A stretch of 64,000 nucleotides of DNA from Afifellaceae bacterium (GCA_028281235.1 JANQKG010000056.1:1-64000); one strand, 5' to 3'. Positions 52,038-61,612 are shown, numbered from the stretch's first letter. The notes: a model not told the origin generated them from the sequence alone. Numbers and translations: made by a program.

Positions 52038-53654
52038 ATGCTACCCACTCGCCGAAGGCTGCTGACAGCCGCTACGGCCGCCGCTATTGCGGTCACGACC
52101 CTTCCGATGGCTCCCGGCCTGATCGGCCCGACCGTGGCCCAGGCAGCGGAGGGGGGCACGGTCACATGGGCATTTCTGCGCCGCCCGCAGAGCCTGGATC
52201 CGAACATCTGGTCTGGCGGAAGTGATCTGGGCGTCATGCGCCAGATGTACGATACGCTGATCTGGTCTCCCGCTCCCGGTGAGTTTCAGCCCGGCCTCGC
52301 CACGTCCTGGACGGCCTCCGATGACGGCCTCGTCTATACGTTCGAGTTGCGCGACGATGTCACCTTTCACGACGGGACGCCCTTCAACGCCGAAGCGGTG
52401 AAGTTCATGTTCGAAAGGATCAAGAACCCGGACTCCAAATCCCTCAACATCGGTGCGATCGGACCCTTCGAGTCGGCCACCGTCGTGGACGAGTTCACGG
52501 TCGAGATCAGGCTTTCAGAGCCCTGGGGCGCGTTTCTGACCAATGTCAGTGAACCGCATCTTTCGCCGACATCGCCCGCGGCAGTGGCTGAGCTGGGCGA
52601 GGACTTCGCGCAGAACCCCGTTGGCACGGGTCCGTTCATGTTCGACCGCTGGTCGGGCAACGATCTCTACATGGTTCGCAATCCGGACTACAATTGGGGT
52701 CCCGAGATGGCTGGCGTCGAGGGCCCGGCCGCTCTTGACGGGATCGTTGTGAAGGAGGTGCCGGAGGCTTCCACGCGCATGAACGCGCTTCGCAGCGGCG
52801 AGGTAGACGTGATTCACTTCCCGGTCATGTCGCAGGTCAGCCAGATGGAGCAAGGCGGCTTCCAGGTCTTCCGTCTGCCGCAGCCCGGCTTCTCCTGGAG
52901 CCTCCCGGTCAACGTCACCAAATCGCCCACGGATGACTTGCGGGTCCGCCGCGCGATGCTGCACGCGGTCAACAATGAACAGATCGTCAGAACCATCCTC
53001 TTCGATCAGGTGCCGCCCGCCTACGGGCCGCTGACCGCGGTGACCTTCGGCTACGATCCGGCGGTCAAGGACAGCTTCAGCTATGATCCCGAGCTGGCCG
53101 GCCAGCTTCTGGACGAGGCCGGCTGGGTCTTGCCCGAAGGCGGTACGGTGCGCGAAAAGGACGGACAGCCGCTGCAGATCAAGATGGCGATGTTTGAGTC
53201 TTCAGTGAACAAGGCCGTGTCGGAGCTCGCGCAGGCCATGTTGCAGCAAGTCGGCTTCGACGTGACGCTGAACGTTGCAAACTACCCCGCGTTCGCGACT
53301 CAGGTGGCTGAGGCCGACTATCACACTGCACAGATGCGCTGGTCGGCCGTCGATCCCGATCAGGTGATCCCGACGATGTTCAACAGCAATCAGATCACCG
53401 GCGGCGGGCAGTTCAACCGCACCCGGATCGCCGACCCGGAGTTGGACGAACTCATTCGCCAGGCCGGCGCAGTGACGGACACGAAGGAACGGGCTGCGCT
53501 CTACAGCCAGATCCAGGCCAAGGCGATGGAGAATGTTTGGATCATCCCGGTCTATGATGACGTCTGGTTCTTCCTGGCAAAGCCCGAAGTGCAGAACTTC
53601 ATCGTGGATCGTCAGGGACGTCCAATGCTCTACGCCGCTACTCTGGCACAGTAG
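52038..53654 (+). CDS. Peptide/nickel-type ABC transporter substrate-binding protein (family 5)
   Basis: 538 residues. Signal peptide with twin Arg at the start (LPTRRRLLTAATAAAIAV), cleavage after AQAAE at about 36; it may use Tat. Mature part: VTWAFLRRPQSLDPNIW, then the family signature YTFELRDDVTFHDGTPFNAEAV broken here into YTFELRDDVTFHDG at about 111-124, and later YDPELAGQLLDEAGW. The AGGAGG ribosome binding site is strong. It is the first gene of an eight-gene operon reaching 60744. The ligand may be a peptide, amide or other polar compound handled by the hydrolase-fold proteins of the operon. Confidence 0.9.
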   Translation: MLPTRRRLLTAATAAAIAVTTLPMAPGLIGPTVAQAAEGGTVTWAFLRRPQSLDPNIWSGGSDLGVMRQMYDTLIWSPAPGEFQPGLATSWTASDDGLVYTFELRDDVTFHDGTPFNAEAVKFMFERIKNPDSKSLNIGAIGPFESATVVDEFTVEIRLSEPWGAFLTNVSEPHLSPTSPAAVAELGEDFAQNPVGTGPFMFDRWSGNDLYMVRNPDYNWGPEMAGVEGPAALDGIVVKEVPEASTRMNALRSGEVDVIHFPVMSQVSQMEQGGFQVFRLPQPGFSWSLPVNVTKSPTDDLRVRRAMLHAVNNEQIVRTILFDQVPPAYGPLTAVTFGYDPAVKDSFSYDPELAGQLLDEAGWVLPEGGTVREKDGQPLQIKMAMFESSVNKAVSELAQAMLQQVGFDVTLNVANYPAFATQVAEADYHTAQMRWSAVDPDQVIPTMFNSNQITGGGQFNRTRIADPELDELIRQAGAVTDTKERAALYSQIQAKAMENVWIIPVYDDVWFFLAKPEVQNFIVDRQGRPMLYAATLAQ

Positions 53655-53657
53655 CGG

Positions 53658-53678
53658 CCGCCGAGATCGGGTCGGCGG
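53658..53678 (+). other. Intercistronic stem-loop after the peptide-type binding-protein gene
   Basis: CCGCCGA and TCGGCGG pair over 7 bp around a seven-base loop, four bases after the binding-protein stop and 15 bases before the permease start. Confidence 0.55.
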
Positions 53679-53693
53679 ACATCGTTTGGCGGC

Positions 53694-54641
53694 ATGGCAG
53701 GTTATGCTCTCTGGCGGATAGGCGCAGCGGTCCCAGTACTGTTCGGGATGGTGTTGGTCGTCTTTCTGTTGCTCAACGTCCTACCCGTCGACCCGATCCA
53801 GGTAATGATTACGCAGACCGGCAGCGGCCAGGCTCCCTCGGCCTCTGCCACTCAGGAGACGATCGACAACATCCGCCGCGAACTCGGCCTTGACCGGCCG
53901 CTTCACGTGCAGTTCCTCGCGTATCTTGGAAACGCGCTATCGGGGGACCTCGGCAGCTCATTTCGCAGCAATCAGCCCGTCGCTGAGATGATCGCCGAGC
54001 AATATCCGTACACGATCCGATTGGCACTGGCCGGTCTGACGGCGACCCTGGTCCTTGGATTGACCTTCGGGATCATCGCCGGTCTTTGGCCGGGCTCCCT
54101 GATCGACCGGCTGCTTGTCCTCGTCGCCACGTTGGGCATCGCCGCGCCGACTTTCTGGCTGGGGCTGATGCTGATCTTCGCCTTCTCGATCGTCTATCCG
54201 ATCTTTCCCGTCCTGGGCGTCGGCAGCCTGCAGGCGATCTTCCTGCCGGCCATCACCCTCGGCCTTCCCGGCGCCGCGATCGTCGCCAGGCTGACGCGGT
54301 CCAATCTCGCGGCGGTGATGAAGGAAGATTATATCGTGACCGCCCGGAGCAAGGGTGTGTCCGGGCGTCTGCTGGTGCTGCGGCACGCGATGCCGAATGT
54401 GCTTGCGCCGGTCTTGACCGTCATCGGCCTTCAATTCGGCAACCTGATGACGGGAACGGTGATCGTGGAGACGGTGTTCAGCCGGCCGGGGATCGGAAGG
54501 CTGGGCGTCGATGCGATCCTGCAATCCGACTACCCGGTCGTCCAGGGCTTCACGCTGGTCATGGCCACGACATATGTGGTGGTCAATCTCATGGTCGACC
54601 TGATCCACATGTGGGTGGACCCGCGGATCCGCGATCAATGA
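53694..54641 (+). CDS. Peptide-type ABC transporter permease (DppB-like)
   Basis: 315 residues, six predicted helices, DppB/OppB layout: N-terminal helix at about 10-30, the RRELGLDRPLHVQFLAYLGN periplasmic segment, docking loop DYIVTARSKGVSGRLLVLRH and VIVETVFSRPGIGRL. The stop overlaps the next start (ATGA at 54638). Confidence 0.92.
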   Translation: MAGYALWRIGAAVPVLFGMVLVVFLLLNVLPVDPIQVMITQTGSGQAPSASATQETIDNIRRELGLDRPLHVQFLAYLGNALSGDLGSSFRSNQPVAEMIAEQYPYTIRLALAGLTATLVLGLTFGIIAGLWPGSLIDRLLVLVATLGIAAPTFWLGLMLIFAFSIVYPIFPVLGVGSLQAIFLPAITLGLPGAAIVARLTRSNLAAVMKEDYIVTARSKGVSGRLLVLRHAMPNVLAPVLTVIGLQFGNLMTGTVIVETVFSRPGIGRLGVDAILQSDYPVVQGFTLVMATTYVVVNLMVDLIHMWVDPRIRDQ

Positions 54642-55528
54642 CGGACCGGACCGCAGAACCGGCGGGCAACGACCTTGCTTTGGCCGCCGATGCGTCGGAC
54701 CGGCCTCGGCCGGTGGGCCTGCTTAAGCTCTTCATGGCGCCGAGCGCGTTCGGGCTCCTCATTATCGTCCTTCTCGCCGTCTCCGCGGATTTCATTGCGC
54801 CCTACGGCGAGGCGGAGATCGATCCGATCAACGCTTTGATGCCGCCGTCCTGGGGTCATCCCTTCGGCACCGACCTGTTCGGCCGCGATGTTTTCTCGCG
54901 GGTGCTCTACGGTGGTCAGCTTTCGCTGTTCATCGGTTGTACAGCCGCGCTGATCGGCGGCACGATCGGGGCCCTCGTGGGGGTCGCGGCCGGCTTTTTC
55001 GGCAAGCTGACGGACAGCATTGCGATGCGGTTCATCGACATCCTGCTGGCGTTTCCCGGAACGCTTCTTGCAATCGTCATCGTGGCGGTGCTGGGGCCGA
55101 GCATGATCAACCTCATCATTGCCGTCGGCATCGCGTCGGCGCCGGGATATGCGCGCTTGGTGCGCAGCCACGCATTGTCCCTGCGCAGCATGGAATATGT
55201 GACGGCGTCGCGCGTGATCGGGGTTCGTCCCTGGACGATCATCTTTCGTCACATATTGCCGAACCTAAGGAACTCGGTGATCGTTTACGCAACGCTCGAT
55301 ATTGCCACGGTGATCCTGATCGCCGCCGGACTGGGTTTTCTGGGGCTTGGCGCGCGTCCGCCCACTGCGGAGTGGGGGCTGATGGTCGCGGACGGGCGAG
55401 AAACGCTCCAGATCGCCTGGTGGGTGACGGCGTTTCCTGGCCTGGCAATCTTGGTCACCACATTGTGCATCTACTCGTTCGGCGAACGGCTCGCCACGTT
55501 CCTGGATCCAAAACAAGCCCGCTTCTGA
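54638..55528 (+). CDS. Peptide-type ABC transporter permease (DppC-like)
   Basis: 296 residues from the ATG at 54638. The open frame extends back to 54086, but that part overlaps dppB and is not coding. Six predicted helices, HPFGTDLFGRDVFSRVLYGG after the first helix, docking loop EYVTASRVIGVRPWTIIFRH and LGFLGLGARPPTAEWG. It is followed after 27 bases by the isochorismatase-like gene. Confidence 0.92.
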   Translation: MTDRTAEPAGNDLALAADASDRPRPVGLLKLFMAPSAFGLLIIVLLAVSADFIAPYGEAEIDPINALMPPSWGHPFGTDLFGRDVFSRVLYGGQLSLFIGCTAALIGGTIGALVGVAAGFFGKLTDSIAMRFIDILLAFPGTLLAIVIVAVLGPSMINLIIAVGIASAPGYARLVRSHALSLRSMEYVTASRVIGVRPWTIIFRHILPNLRNSVIVYATLDIATVILIAAGLGFLGLGARPPTAEWGLMVADGRETLQIAWWVTAFPGLAILVTTLCIYSFGERLATFLDPKQARF

Positions 55529-55555
55529 GAACGACCGAGCGAGACCGGAGAGCAC

Positions 55556-56224
55556 ATGCCCTTTCGAACGCCTTACCACATGCTGATGCGCCCGATGCCG
55601 CTGGCATCCGTCAGAGCCGGAGCGGCGGCGCTTGTGCTGATCGATGTTCAAGGCTTCACGATGCGCCGGGGCGAGGGGCTTGACGCCGAGGCAGCCCGTC
55701 GCGGCATCACCGGAGAGTTCGACGAATACTATCAGCAAGCCGAGGCGGCCGCGCGCAACGCGGCGCGGATTCTTGCGCGGGCGCGGGAGGCCAAGATCGA
55801 TGTCTGGCACATCCGTACCGCAGCGGTCGACAACCTTTCGCCGCACTTCCGCCTCAGCGGACTGGACCGCCCGGCTCCAGGCGCCACGGCCGAACAATCC
55901 CTGGCAGGCCTCGAACCGCTGCCGGACGAGCGGGTCATCGAACGGGGCGCCTACAGCATCTTTCTGGGAACTGGTCTTCGGGAGGATCTTGAGCGTCTCA
56001 GGATCGGGACGCTGATCCTGTGCGCCGCGATGGCCAACATCGCGCTCGTTCTGGGCGCGAGAGAAGCTGCCGACCGCGGCTTCAGCGTGCTTGCGGTTCA
56101 CGACGCAAGCGCGAGCGAGACGTTGCAATGGCACGGCATGACGATGCAGGGGCTCGGCGGAGGGGCGATCCGCACCGTCTGGACCGGAGATGTCCTGGAC
56201 ATGATCGCGGGGGTGAAGCGTTGA
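55556..56224 (+). CDS. Isochorismatase-fold protein lacking the catalytic Cys and Lys
   Basis: 222 residues, cysteine-hydrolase (isochorismatase-like) fold. The first catalytic position is kept: D30 in LVLIDVQ. The normal Lys appears as Arg (R130 in VIERGAYSIF). The Gly-x-x-Thr-x-x-Cys-Val nucleophile motif reads CAAMANIA, placing I162 where the Cys should be. The rest of the fold (ALVLGAREAADRGFSVLAVH, DAS) is well preserved, so the gene is not decaying. It may be a pseudoenzyme or use another chemistry. It overlaps the phosphotriesterase-like gene by TTGA. Confidence 0.82.
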   Translation: MPFRTPYHMLMRPMPLASVRAGAAALVLIDVQGFTMRRGEGLDAEAARRGITGEFDEYYQQAEAAARNAARILARAREAKIDVWHIRTAAVDNLSPHFRLSGLDRPAPGATAEQSLAGLEPLPDERVIERGAYSIFLGTGLREDLERLRIGTLILCAAMANIALVLGAREAADRGFSVLAVHDASASETLQWHGMTMQGLGGGAIRTVWTGDVLDMIAGVKR

Positions 56225-57198
56225 AACGAGTTCGGACGGTTCTGGGCGACATCGCGCCCGAAGAGCTGGGCGTCACCGCCCCGCATGAGCATCTCTGGTG
56301 CGATCAGCGGCTTTGCCGCGGCGCCGACTTCCCCGAAGCGGGTGAGAAGATGCTGATTCAGGATCTCGACATGATCGTGGACGAAGCCAACGCCTTTGCG
56401 AAAGCGGGCGGCCGCGCGATCTGCGAGATGACACTGCCCGGATGGGGACGTGACGTCGCGAAACTCGCCGAGATCTCGCGCAGAACCGGTCTTCACGTCG
56501 TCGCGACCACAGGCTTCTACATCGAAGCCTGTCACCCGACCTTCGTGGCTGAAAAGACCTGCGACGAACTCACGGCGTTTCTCGTGAAAGAGCTTATGGA
56601 CGGCGTCGACGGCTCGCCCCATCGCGCCGGCCTGCTGAAAGCGGCCGTCGGCGGCGTGCGGATCGAGGGGCAGGAAGAGAAGTGCATACGCGCCGTGGCG
56701 CGCGCGCACGTGCGGACTGGGATGTCGATCACCACGCATACCTCCGCGTCCGCCAGGTTCCACATCGACGGGGGCAACGCGGGCACCATGTTCCTCGATC
56801 TCTTCGAGGAAGAGGGTGTGGACATCTCTCGCGTCATCATCGGTCATTGCGACGAGAACGCCGACATCCGTCAGCTGACCGCGCTGATGGAGCGCGGCGC
56901 CTACGTCCAGTTCGACGTGATCGGCAAGGAGCACTGGCTTCTCGACACGACCCGCGCCGATTTGGTGGCTGCGCTTGCAGAGCGCGGCTACAGCGGGCGC
57001 CTGATGCTGTCGGGAGATCGGAACCGCCAATCGGAGATGCACGTCTCCGGAGGCAAGGGCTACGACTACATCCTGCTCAGATTTCTGCCGATGGTTCGCG
57101 AGCGTGGCGTCACCGAGGCGCAAATCCATGAAATGCTGGTGGCCAATCCCGCCGACATCTTCAGCACGATAATCGATCAAGAGAAGGAGGCGGCGTGA
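56221..57198 (+). CDS. Phosphotriesterase-family metal-dependent hydrolase (amidohydrolase superfamily)
   Basis: 325 residues from a TTG at 56221 inside the preceding stop codon (TTGA), with GGGGGTG upstream. All metal-site residues are present: H22 and H24 in APHEHLW, K140 (carbamylated Lys position) in AGLLKAAVG, H173 in ITTHTSA, H209 in IIGHCDE and D266 in MLSGDRN. The family includes lactonases and phosphotriesterases; in catabolic operons a lactonase or amide hydrolase is more likely. Among the hydrolase-fold proteins inside this operon it is the one with a complete active site. Confidence 0.87.
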   Translation: MKRVRTVLGDIAPEELGVTAPHEHLWCDQRLCRGADFPEAGEKMLIQDLDMIVDEANAFAKAGGRAICEMTLPGWGRDVAKLAEISRRTGLHVVATTGFYIEACHPTFVAEKTCDELTAFLVKELMDGVDGSPHRAGLLKAAVGGVRIEGQEEKCIRAVARAHVRTGMSITTHTSASARFHIDGGNAGTMFLDLFEEEGVDISRVIIGHCDENADIRQLTALMERGAYVQFDVIGKEHWLLDTTRADLVAALAERGYSGRLMLSGDRNRQSEMHVSGGKGYDYILLRFLPMVRERGVTEAQIHEMLVANPADIFSTIIDQEKEAA

Positions 57199-58688
57199 TG
57201 CCGGAGGCGTCCGAATTGAAGCGCGAAATCGAGGCACGGCTTAATGACCACGAGGCGCGTATCCGCGACTATGTACGCCAGCCCAGCATCAGCCTGGAGC
57301 GCCAGGCCCTCGACAGCGGTGCGGCGGGGCTCGCGGAGGCGCTTGTCGATCTCGGCTGCGCGGATGCGGAGGTGGTCGATCTCGGTGACGGCTATCCCGG
57401 CGTCTGGGGGCGGCTGGATTTCGGCCGACCGAAGACCGTCCTGATCTACGGTCACTACGATGTACGTCCGGTCGGCACCGAACCCTGGACGTATGAGCCG
57501 TTCGAAGGGTTCATCGGCCAGTTCGACGGTTTTTCGAAGGCTGTCCTGGCGCGCGGTGCCGCCGCCAAGGGGCCGCTCATGGCCTTCATATGCGCCATGA
57601 AGACACGTGTTGACCTGAGCGGCAGCCCGCCGGTCAACCTGGCCTTCCTGATCGAGGGGGCGGAGATCCTTGGAAGTCCCAACTACGCCGGCCTTGTCGA
57701 AGCCAAGCGGGACAAACTGTCCGATGTTACAGCCCTCTATGGCCCTCGGTCGGGGCAGGGCCCGGACGGCACTGTCGGCTTCTCGCTTGGCTACAAGGGG
57801 ATGATCTATTTCGACATGGTGGCCTCGTCGGAGGCATGGGGGCGGGGCCCCTTGGGTGGATCGGTCCACAGCTCGACCAACGTTCTGGCCGATAACCCTG
57901 CCTGGCGGCTGGTGCAGGCGATGGCCACGATTGCCGACCCTGAAACGGGCGACATCTTGATCCCGGCGCTGCGCGAGGCCGTCTCACGCCCCAAATCGAT
58001 CGCCGAGTGGGAAGAGCCGCTGGTCCAGGAATTGGCGGACCGGCTCACCGCCAACGACCCCAACACCGTCATCCCCGGCCTGAACCCGGCGTTCCCGGTT
58101 CGCCGTTTCAAGCGGGACGTGGCCGGCAGGGAGATGGCCGAGCGCTATCTGTACGGCGCCGCGATCAACGTTTCGAGCTTGCGGTCGGGGTACACGGGAC
58201 CTGGGACGAAATCCTTCCTGCTTCCTCACGAGGCCCGCGCGACGCTGGACCTGAGGGTTGTCTCGCAGACGCCGGCGAACGAGCTTGTGGCGATGCTCCG
58301 CAAGCACTTGGACGATGCAGGCTTTGCCGATATCGCGCTTGAGATTCACTCAGCCTATGACTGGAACCAGACCGCACCCGATTCCGATCTGGTATCCGCC
58401 GCGACTTCCACGCTCCGAGACATGGGGATGCGACACAAGGCGTGGCCGATGCAGGCCTTCGGTGGCCCGTGGGCACATTATGGCAGGGTCTTCGGCATTC
58501 CGGCCCTCCAAGGCGGCGCACCGGGCCTCGGGGCCCGGGCGGCCACGAGTGACGAATATTTCGTTCTGGAAGGGAAGGACGGTATCGCCGGTCTGGTGGA
58601 GCTGGAGATCTTTTACAACGCGTTCCTCGATGCATATGCGGCGTTCGACACTGCGGCTGAGCCCAGAGCGGCCGCTGCGGACGCCTGA
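57198..58688 (+). CDS. M20-family peptidase-like protein with most metal ligands replaced
   Basis: 496 residues from the ATG at 57198 (AAGGAGG seven bases upstream; GTG at 57195 also possible). The overall layout is that of M20 dipeptidases (CNDP/DapE-like): GHYDVRPVG with H86 and D88, a lid domain with GGSVHSSTN at 220-228, and FLLPHEARATLDLRVV. Compared by eye with carnosine-dipeptidase-type enzymes, the bridging Asp region reads RGAAAKG (119-125), EGEEE reads EGAEI (153-157; general base E156 kept, metal ligand lost), the next Asp region reads VTALYG, and the last His is Arg in LGARAAT (R447). Four of five metal ligands appear lost. The frame is intact and well conserved. Confidence 0.85.
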   Translation: MPEASELKREIEARLNDHEARIRDYVRQPSISLERQALDSGAAGLAEALVDLGCADAEVVDLGDGYPGVWGRLDFGRPKTVLIYGHYDVRPVGTEPWTYEPFEGFIGQFDGFSKAVLARGAAAKGPLMAFICAMKTRVDLSGSPPVNLAFLIEGAEILGSPNYAGLVEAKRDKLSDVTALYGPRSGQGPDGTVGFSLGYKGMIYFDMVASSEAWGRGPLGGSVHSSTNVLADNPAWRLVQAMATIADPETGDILIPALREAVSRPKSIAEWEEPLVQELADRLTANDPNTVIPGLNPAFPVRRFKRDVAGREMAERYLYGAAINVSSLRSGYTGPGTKSFLLPHEARATLDLRVVSQTPANELVAMLRKHLDDAGFADIALEIHSAYDWNQTAPDSDLVSAATSTLRDMGMRHKAWPMQAFGGPWAHYGRVFGIPALQGGAPGLGARAATSDEYFVLEGKDGIAGLVELEIFYNAFLDAYAAFDTAAEPRAAAADA

Positions 58689-59710
58689 TGGACGCAAGCG
58701 CGAAATCTGAGGCACCGCTTCTTCAGGCCGAAAATCTGAGTGTCGGTTTCCGGACGCATGACCGCATCGTGACGGTCGTCGACGGTGTCGATTTTGCGCT
58801 GCACCCCGGCCAGGTAACAGGCCTCGTCGGCGAGTCCGGAAGCGGCAAGAGCGTCACGATGCTGGCGCTTGCCCGCCTTCTGCCGGAGAACGGCACAGCG
58901 GTGACCGCCGACCGGCTTGAGTACCGCGGCTCCAACATCCTCAGCATGACGCGGCGTGATCTTCGCCGGCTCCGCGGACTTGAGATGGGTTTCGTGTTCC
59001 AGAATCCGTTCCACAGCCTGAATCCGCTCCTGCCGGTCGGCCTGCAAATCCGCGAAGCTTTGGAGCAGCAGACCGGATTGTCCAGGACGGCCGCCAAGGA
59101 TCGCGTTGTCGAGCTCCTTGACCGTGTTGGCATTCCCGATTCCCGACAACGGATCGGCGACTACCCTCACCAGTTCTCCGGTGGCATGTGCCAACGCGTC
59201 ATGATTGCCATGGCAATTGCCTGCGAACCGGCGATCATCCTAGCCGACGAGCCCACCACAGCGCTCGATGTGACCATCCAGGCGCAGATCCTTGAGCTCC
59301 TAGCCTCCCTCGTCGCCGAGACCGGCACGGCCATCATGCTCGTCACCCACGACCTCGGGATCGCGGCGAGTGTCTGCGATCATGTTCATGTGATGTATGC
59401 GGGGCAGATCGTGGAATCGGCATCCGTCGATACATTGTTTTACGATTCGCGGATGCCGTACACTTGGGGTCTTCTGGACTCGGTGCCGCGTTTCGACAGA
59501 AGCGCAAGGGAGCGCCTGCCATATATCAGCGGACGGCCGCCTCTTCCGGTCGAGTTCGGAAGCCATTGTCGGTTCGCGCCGCGCTGCGGACACGCGCGAG
59601 ATGATTGCCGGTCATTGATGCCGTTGCTGACTCCGCGAGGAAGCTCCGCTCACCTTGCCCGATGCATCGGGACACAGGCCGGTGGCTGGCTGGAGGGACG
59701 AGGACGGTGA
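58688..59710 (+). CDS. Peptide-type ABC transporter ATP-binding protein (DppD-like)
   Basis: 340 residues. Walker A GESGSGKS at about 49-56, Q-loop in [14 protein letters not shown], signature FSGGMCQR, Walker [13 protein letters not shown], and the C-terminal oligopeptide-type domain with Cys residues ([14 protein letters not shown]) that in this family bind an iron-sulfur cluster. It starts on the last base of the M20-like stop codon. Confidence 0.92.
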   Translation: MDASAKSEAPLLQAENLSVGFRTHDRIVTVVDGVDFALHPGQVTGLVGESGSGKSVTMLALARLLPENGTAVTADRLEYRGSNILSMTRRDLRRLRGLEMGFVFQNPFHSLNPLLPVGLQIREALEQQTGLSRTAAKDRVVELLDRVGIPDSRQRIGDYPHQFSGGMCQRVMIAMAIACEPAIILADEPTTALDVTIQAQILELLASLVAETGTAIMLVTHDLGIAASVCDHVHVMYAGQIVESASVDTLFYDSRMPYTWGLLDSVPRFDRSARERLPYISGRPPLPVEFGSHCRFAPRCGHARDDCRSLMPLLTPRGSSAHLARCIGTQAGGWLEGRGR

Positions 59711-60744
59711 GCGATGCAAGGCCACTGATCGAGCTCGACGACCTAGTCGTGCAATATCGGGTGGGCGCCGGCATACGTCCCGGTTCGGCCAGGCGTTTCA
59801 ACGCAGTCGACCGGGTCACGCTCCGCGTCCGGCCGGGCGAGGTGTTCGGCCTGGTGGGAGAGTCGGGCTGCGGGAAGACGACGCTGGGGCGGGCCATACT
59901 CAGAATTGTCGATCCGGCCTCTGGTGTCATCCGCTTTGACGGCCAGGACATCACCCGCGTGGCGCAAAGCGAGCTTCGCAGGCTGCGACGCGATACACAG
60001 ATGATCTTCCAGGATCCCTACGGCAGCCTCAATCCGCGCATGTCGGTGGAGCGCATCGTGGGCGAGCCCATCCGCACCCATGAAACCACGAACCGTGCCA
60101 CGATACGCCGAAGGGTGGGCGAGGTCCTTGAAGCCGTTGGTATCGATCCGGCGCGTATGGGCGACTTCCCGCACCAGTTTTCGGGCGGCCAGCGCCAGCG
60201 GATCGGTATCGCCCGCGCCATGGCCATCCGTCCACGCTTTATCGTCTGCGATGAAGCGACCTCGGCGCTCGATGTCTCGGTGCAGGCTCAGATCATCAAT
60301 CTGCTGGACGATCTGCGGCGCGATTTCGGGCTCACCTACCTGATGATCTCGCACGACCTGGGCTCGCTGCGACAGCTCTGCGACCGGATCGGTGTGATGT
60401 ACCTGGGGCGTCTTGTGGAGGTGGCAAGCGTCGAGCGGATATTCGATGCCCCCCGTCACCCCTATACGCGCAGCCTGCTGTCGGCGATGCCCATCCCTGA
60501 CCCGCGGGTAGAGCGGGCGCGCAAGAGGATCGTTCTGAGCGGCGATGTGCCGAGCCCCCTGGCGGCGCCCACCGGATGCTGCTTCCATACACGCTGTTGG
60601 CTTCGCCAAGAGATGGGCCAACCCGAGATATGCCGAACGGATACGCCGGAACTGGCCGAGCGCGGCGGCGAAGGCCGCGTCGCCTGCCATTTCGCGGACG
60701 AAGAACCGGCGACCGATGATGTCAGTGCGCCATCTTTGTCATAG
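59707..60744 (+). CDS. Peptide-type ABC transporter ATP-binding protein (DppF-like)
   Basis: 345 residues from the GTG at 59707 that overlaps the dppD-like stop (GTGA); the frame further upstream to 59605 is non-coding. Walker A GESGCGKT, Q-loop MIFQDPYGSLNPRM, signature FSGGQRQR, Walker B FIVCDEATSALD, and a C-terminal Cys-containing domain (CCFHTRCWLRQEMGQPEIC). Its 3' end overlaps the convergent LysR gene by 23 bases. Confidence 0.91.
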   Translation: MSDARPLIELDDLVVQYRVGAGIRPGSARRFNAVDRVTLRVRPGEVFGLVGESGCGKTTLGRAILRIVDPASGVIRFDGQDITRVAQSELRRLRRDTQMIFQDPYGSLNPRMSVERIVGEPIRTHETTNRATIRRRVGEVLEAVGIDPARMGDFPHQFSGGQRQRIGIARAMAIRPRFIVCDEATSALDVSVQAQIINLLDDLRRDFGLTYLMISHDLGSLRQLCDRIGVMYLGRLVEVASVERIFDAPRHPYTRSLLSAMPIPDPRVERARKRIVLSGDVPSPLAAPTGCCFHTRCWLRQEMGQPEICRTDTPELAERGGEGRVACHFADEEPATDDVSAPSLS

Positions 60745-61609
60745 CCCGCGCGGCGTTCTGAATGATCTCGGTGAACTTGACCAGCAGCGGCTCTCGTCGC
60801 GGTTTGGTGCGCGTCAGTAGACAAACCTGGCGATTGTAGCGTCCGGGTAGCGGTTTGGAGATGGAGATGCTGCCCCTGAACCGCTCAAGCCCCTTCCACG
60901 CCGGGACAAGCGAGGCGCCCATTCCCTCGCGCACGAGGATTGCAATGGTTTCCAGACTGTCGAGATTGCACAGTGGCTCCTTGTGTACGCCGGCCTGCTC
61001 GAGATAGCGCGCCGGGATCATCCCGCCCCAAGAGGTGTCGTCGTATCGAAGATAAGGATTGCGCATCACGGCCCTTGCGGCCGGGCCGGGCTCGGGGCGG
61101 CTCGAGATCAGGACGAGAGGCTCTGAAAGGAGCGGGATCACCGTCATTTCCTTCGGGATTGTAAAGGGAGGCGCGACGATCATCGCCATGTCGATTTCTT
61201 CTGCCCCGAACGCGGCGTAGAGTTCCTTGGAGGTTCCCGGCGTGAGGTCCATCCGCAGACCGGGCAGCTCCTGTCCGGCCTGCCTCAGGACCGGCGGTAC
61301 GATATCCTGAAAAAGGGTCGAAATGGCGCCGATTCTGAGCCTTCCGGTTAGCCCGTCGACATCGGCCCTCTCGCCCAGCTCACGCACCTGCTCGACCACC
61401 GACCGCGCGTGCGGCAGAATCCGCAAACAGGCCTCCGTCGGTCGCGACCGATGTCCGACACGTTCAACGAGTGGAAAGCCGATCTCGGCTTCCAGCGCCT
61501 GAATGCGTTGACCCACTGCTGCCGGCGTAAGTCCCTGGTGCCTGGCAGCCTCGGCGATAGAGCCATGTTTCGCGACGTTCAGGAGGCTTTCGAGAAACCG
61601 GGTCTCCAA
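60722..61609 (-). CDS. LysR-family transcriptional regulator
   Basis: 295 residues. N-terminal winged helix at about residues 1-62 (FLESLLNVAKHGSIAEAARH, then LTPAAVGQRIQALE), effector-binding domain from about 90 with LRIGAISTLFQDIVPPVL. The start appears to be a TTG at 61609, directly next to the promoter-like element; no ATG lies nearby. It sits between two units that carry the same control element, so it probably activates both. Its effector is likely the substrate imported by the peptide-type transporter. Confidence 0.87.
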   Translation of the reverse strand: METRFLESLLNVAKHGSIAEAARHQGLTPAAVGQRIQALEAEIGFPLVERVGHRSRPTEACLRILPHARSVVEQVRELGERADVDGLTGRLRIGAISTLFQDIVPPVLRQAGQELPGLRMDLTPGTSKELYAAFGAEEIDMAMIVAPPFTIPKEMTVIPLLSEPLVLISSRPEPGPAARAVMRNPYLRYDDTSWGGMIPARYLEQAGVHKEPLCNLDSLETIAILVREGMGASLVPAWKGLERFRGSISISKPLPGRYNRQVCLLTRTKPRREPLLVKFTEIIQNAARAMTKMAH

Positions 61610-61612
61610 AGT

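Noticed and set aside
54086..54637. N-terminal extension of the dppC-like frame
   Set aside because: Overlaps dppB entirely in another frame; the ATGA junction at 54638 is the natural start.
57198..58688. M20-like gene as a decaying pseudogene
   Set aside because: The frame is intact, ribosome binding site and overlaps are normal, and sequence outside the metal site is well conserved, so functional divergence is more likely.
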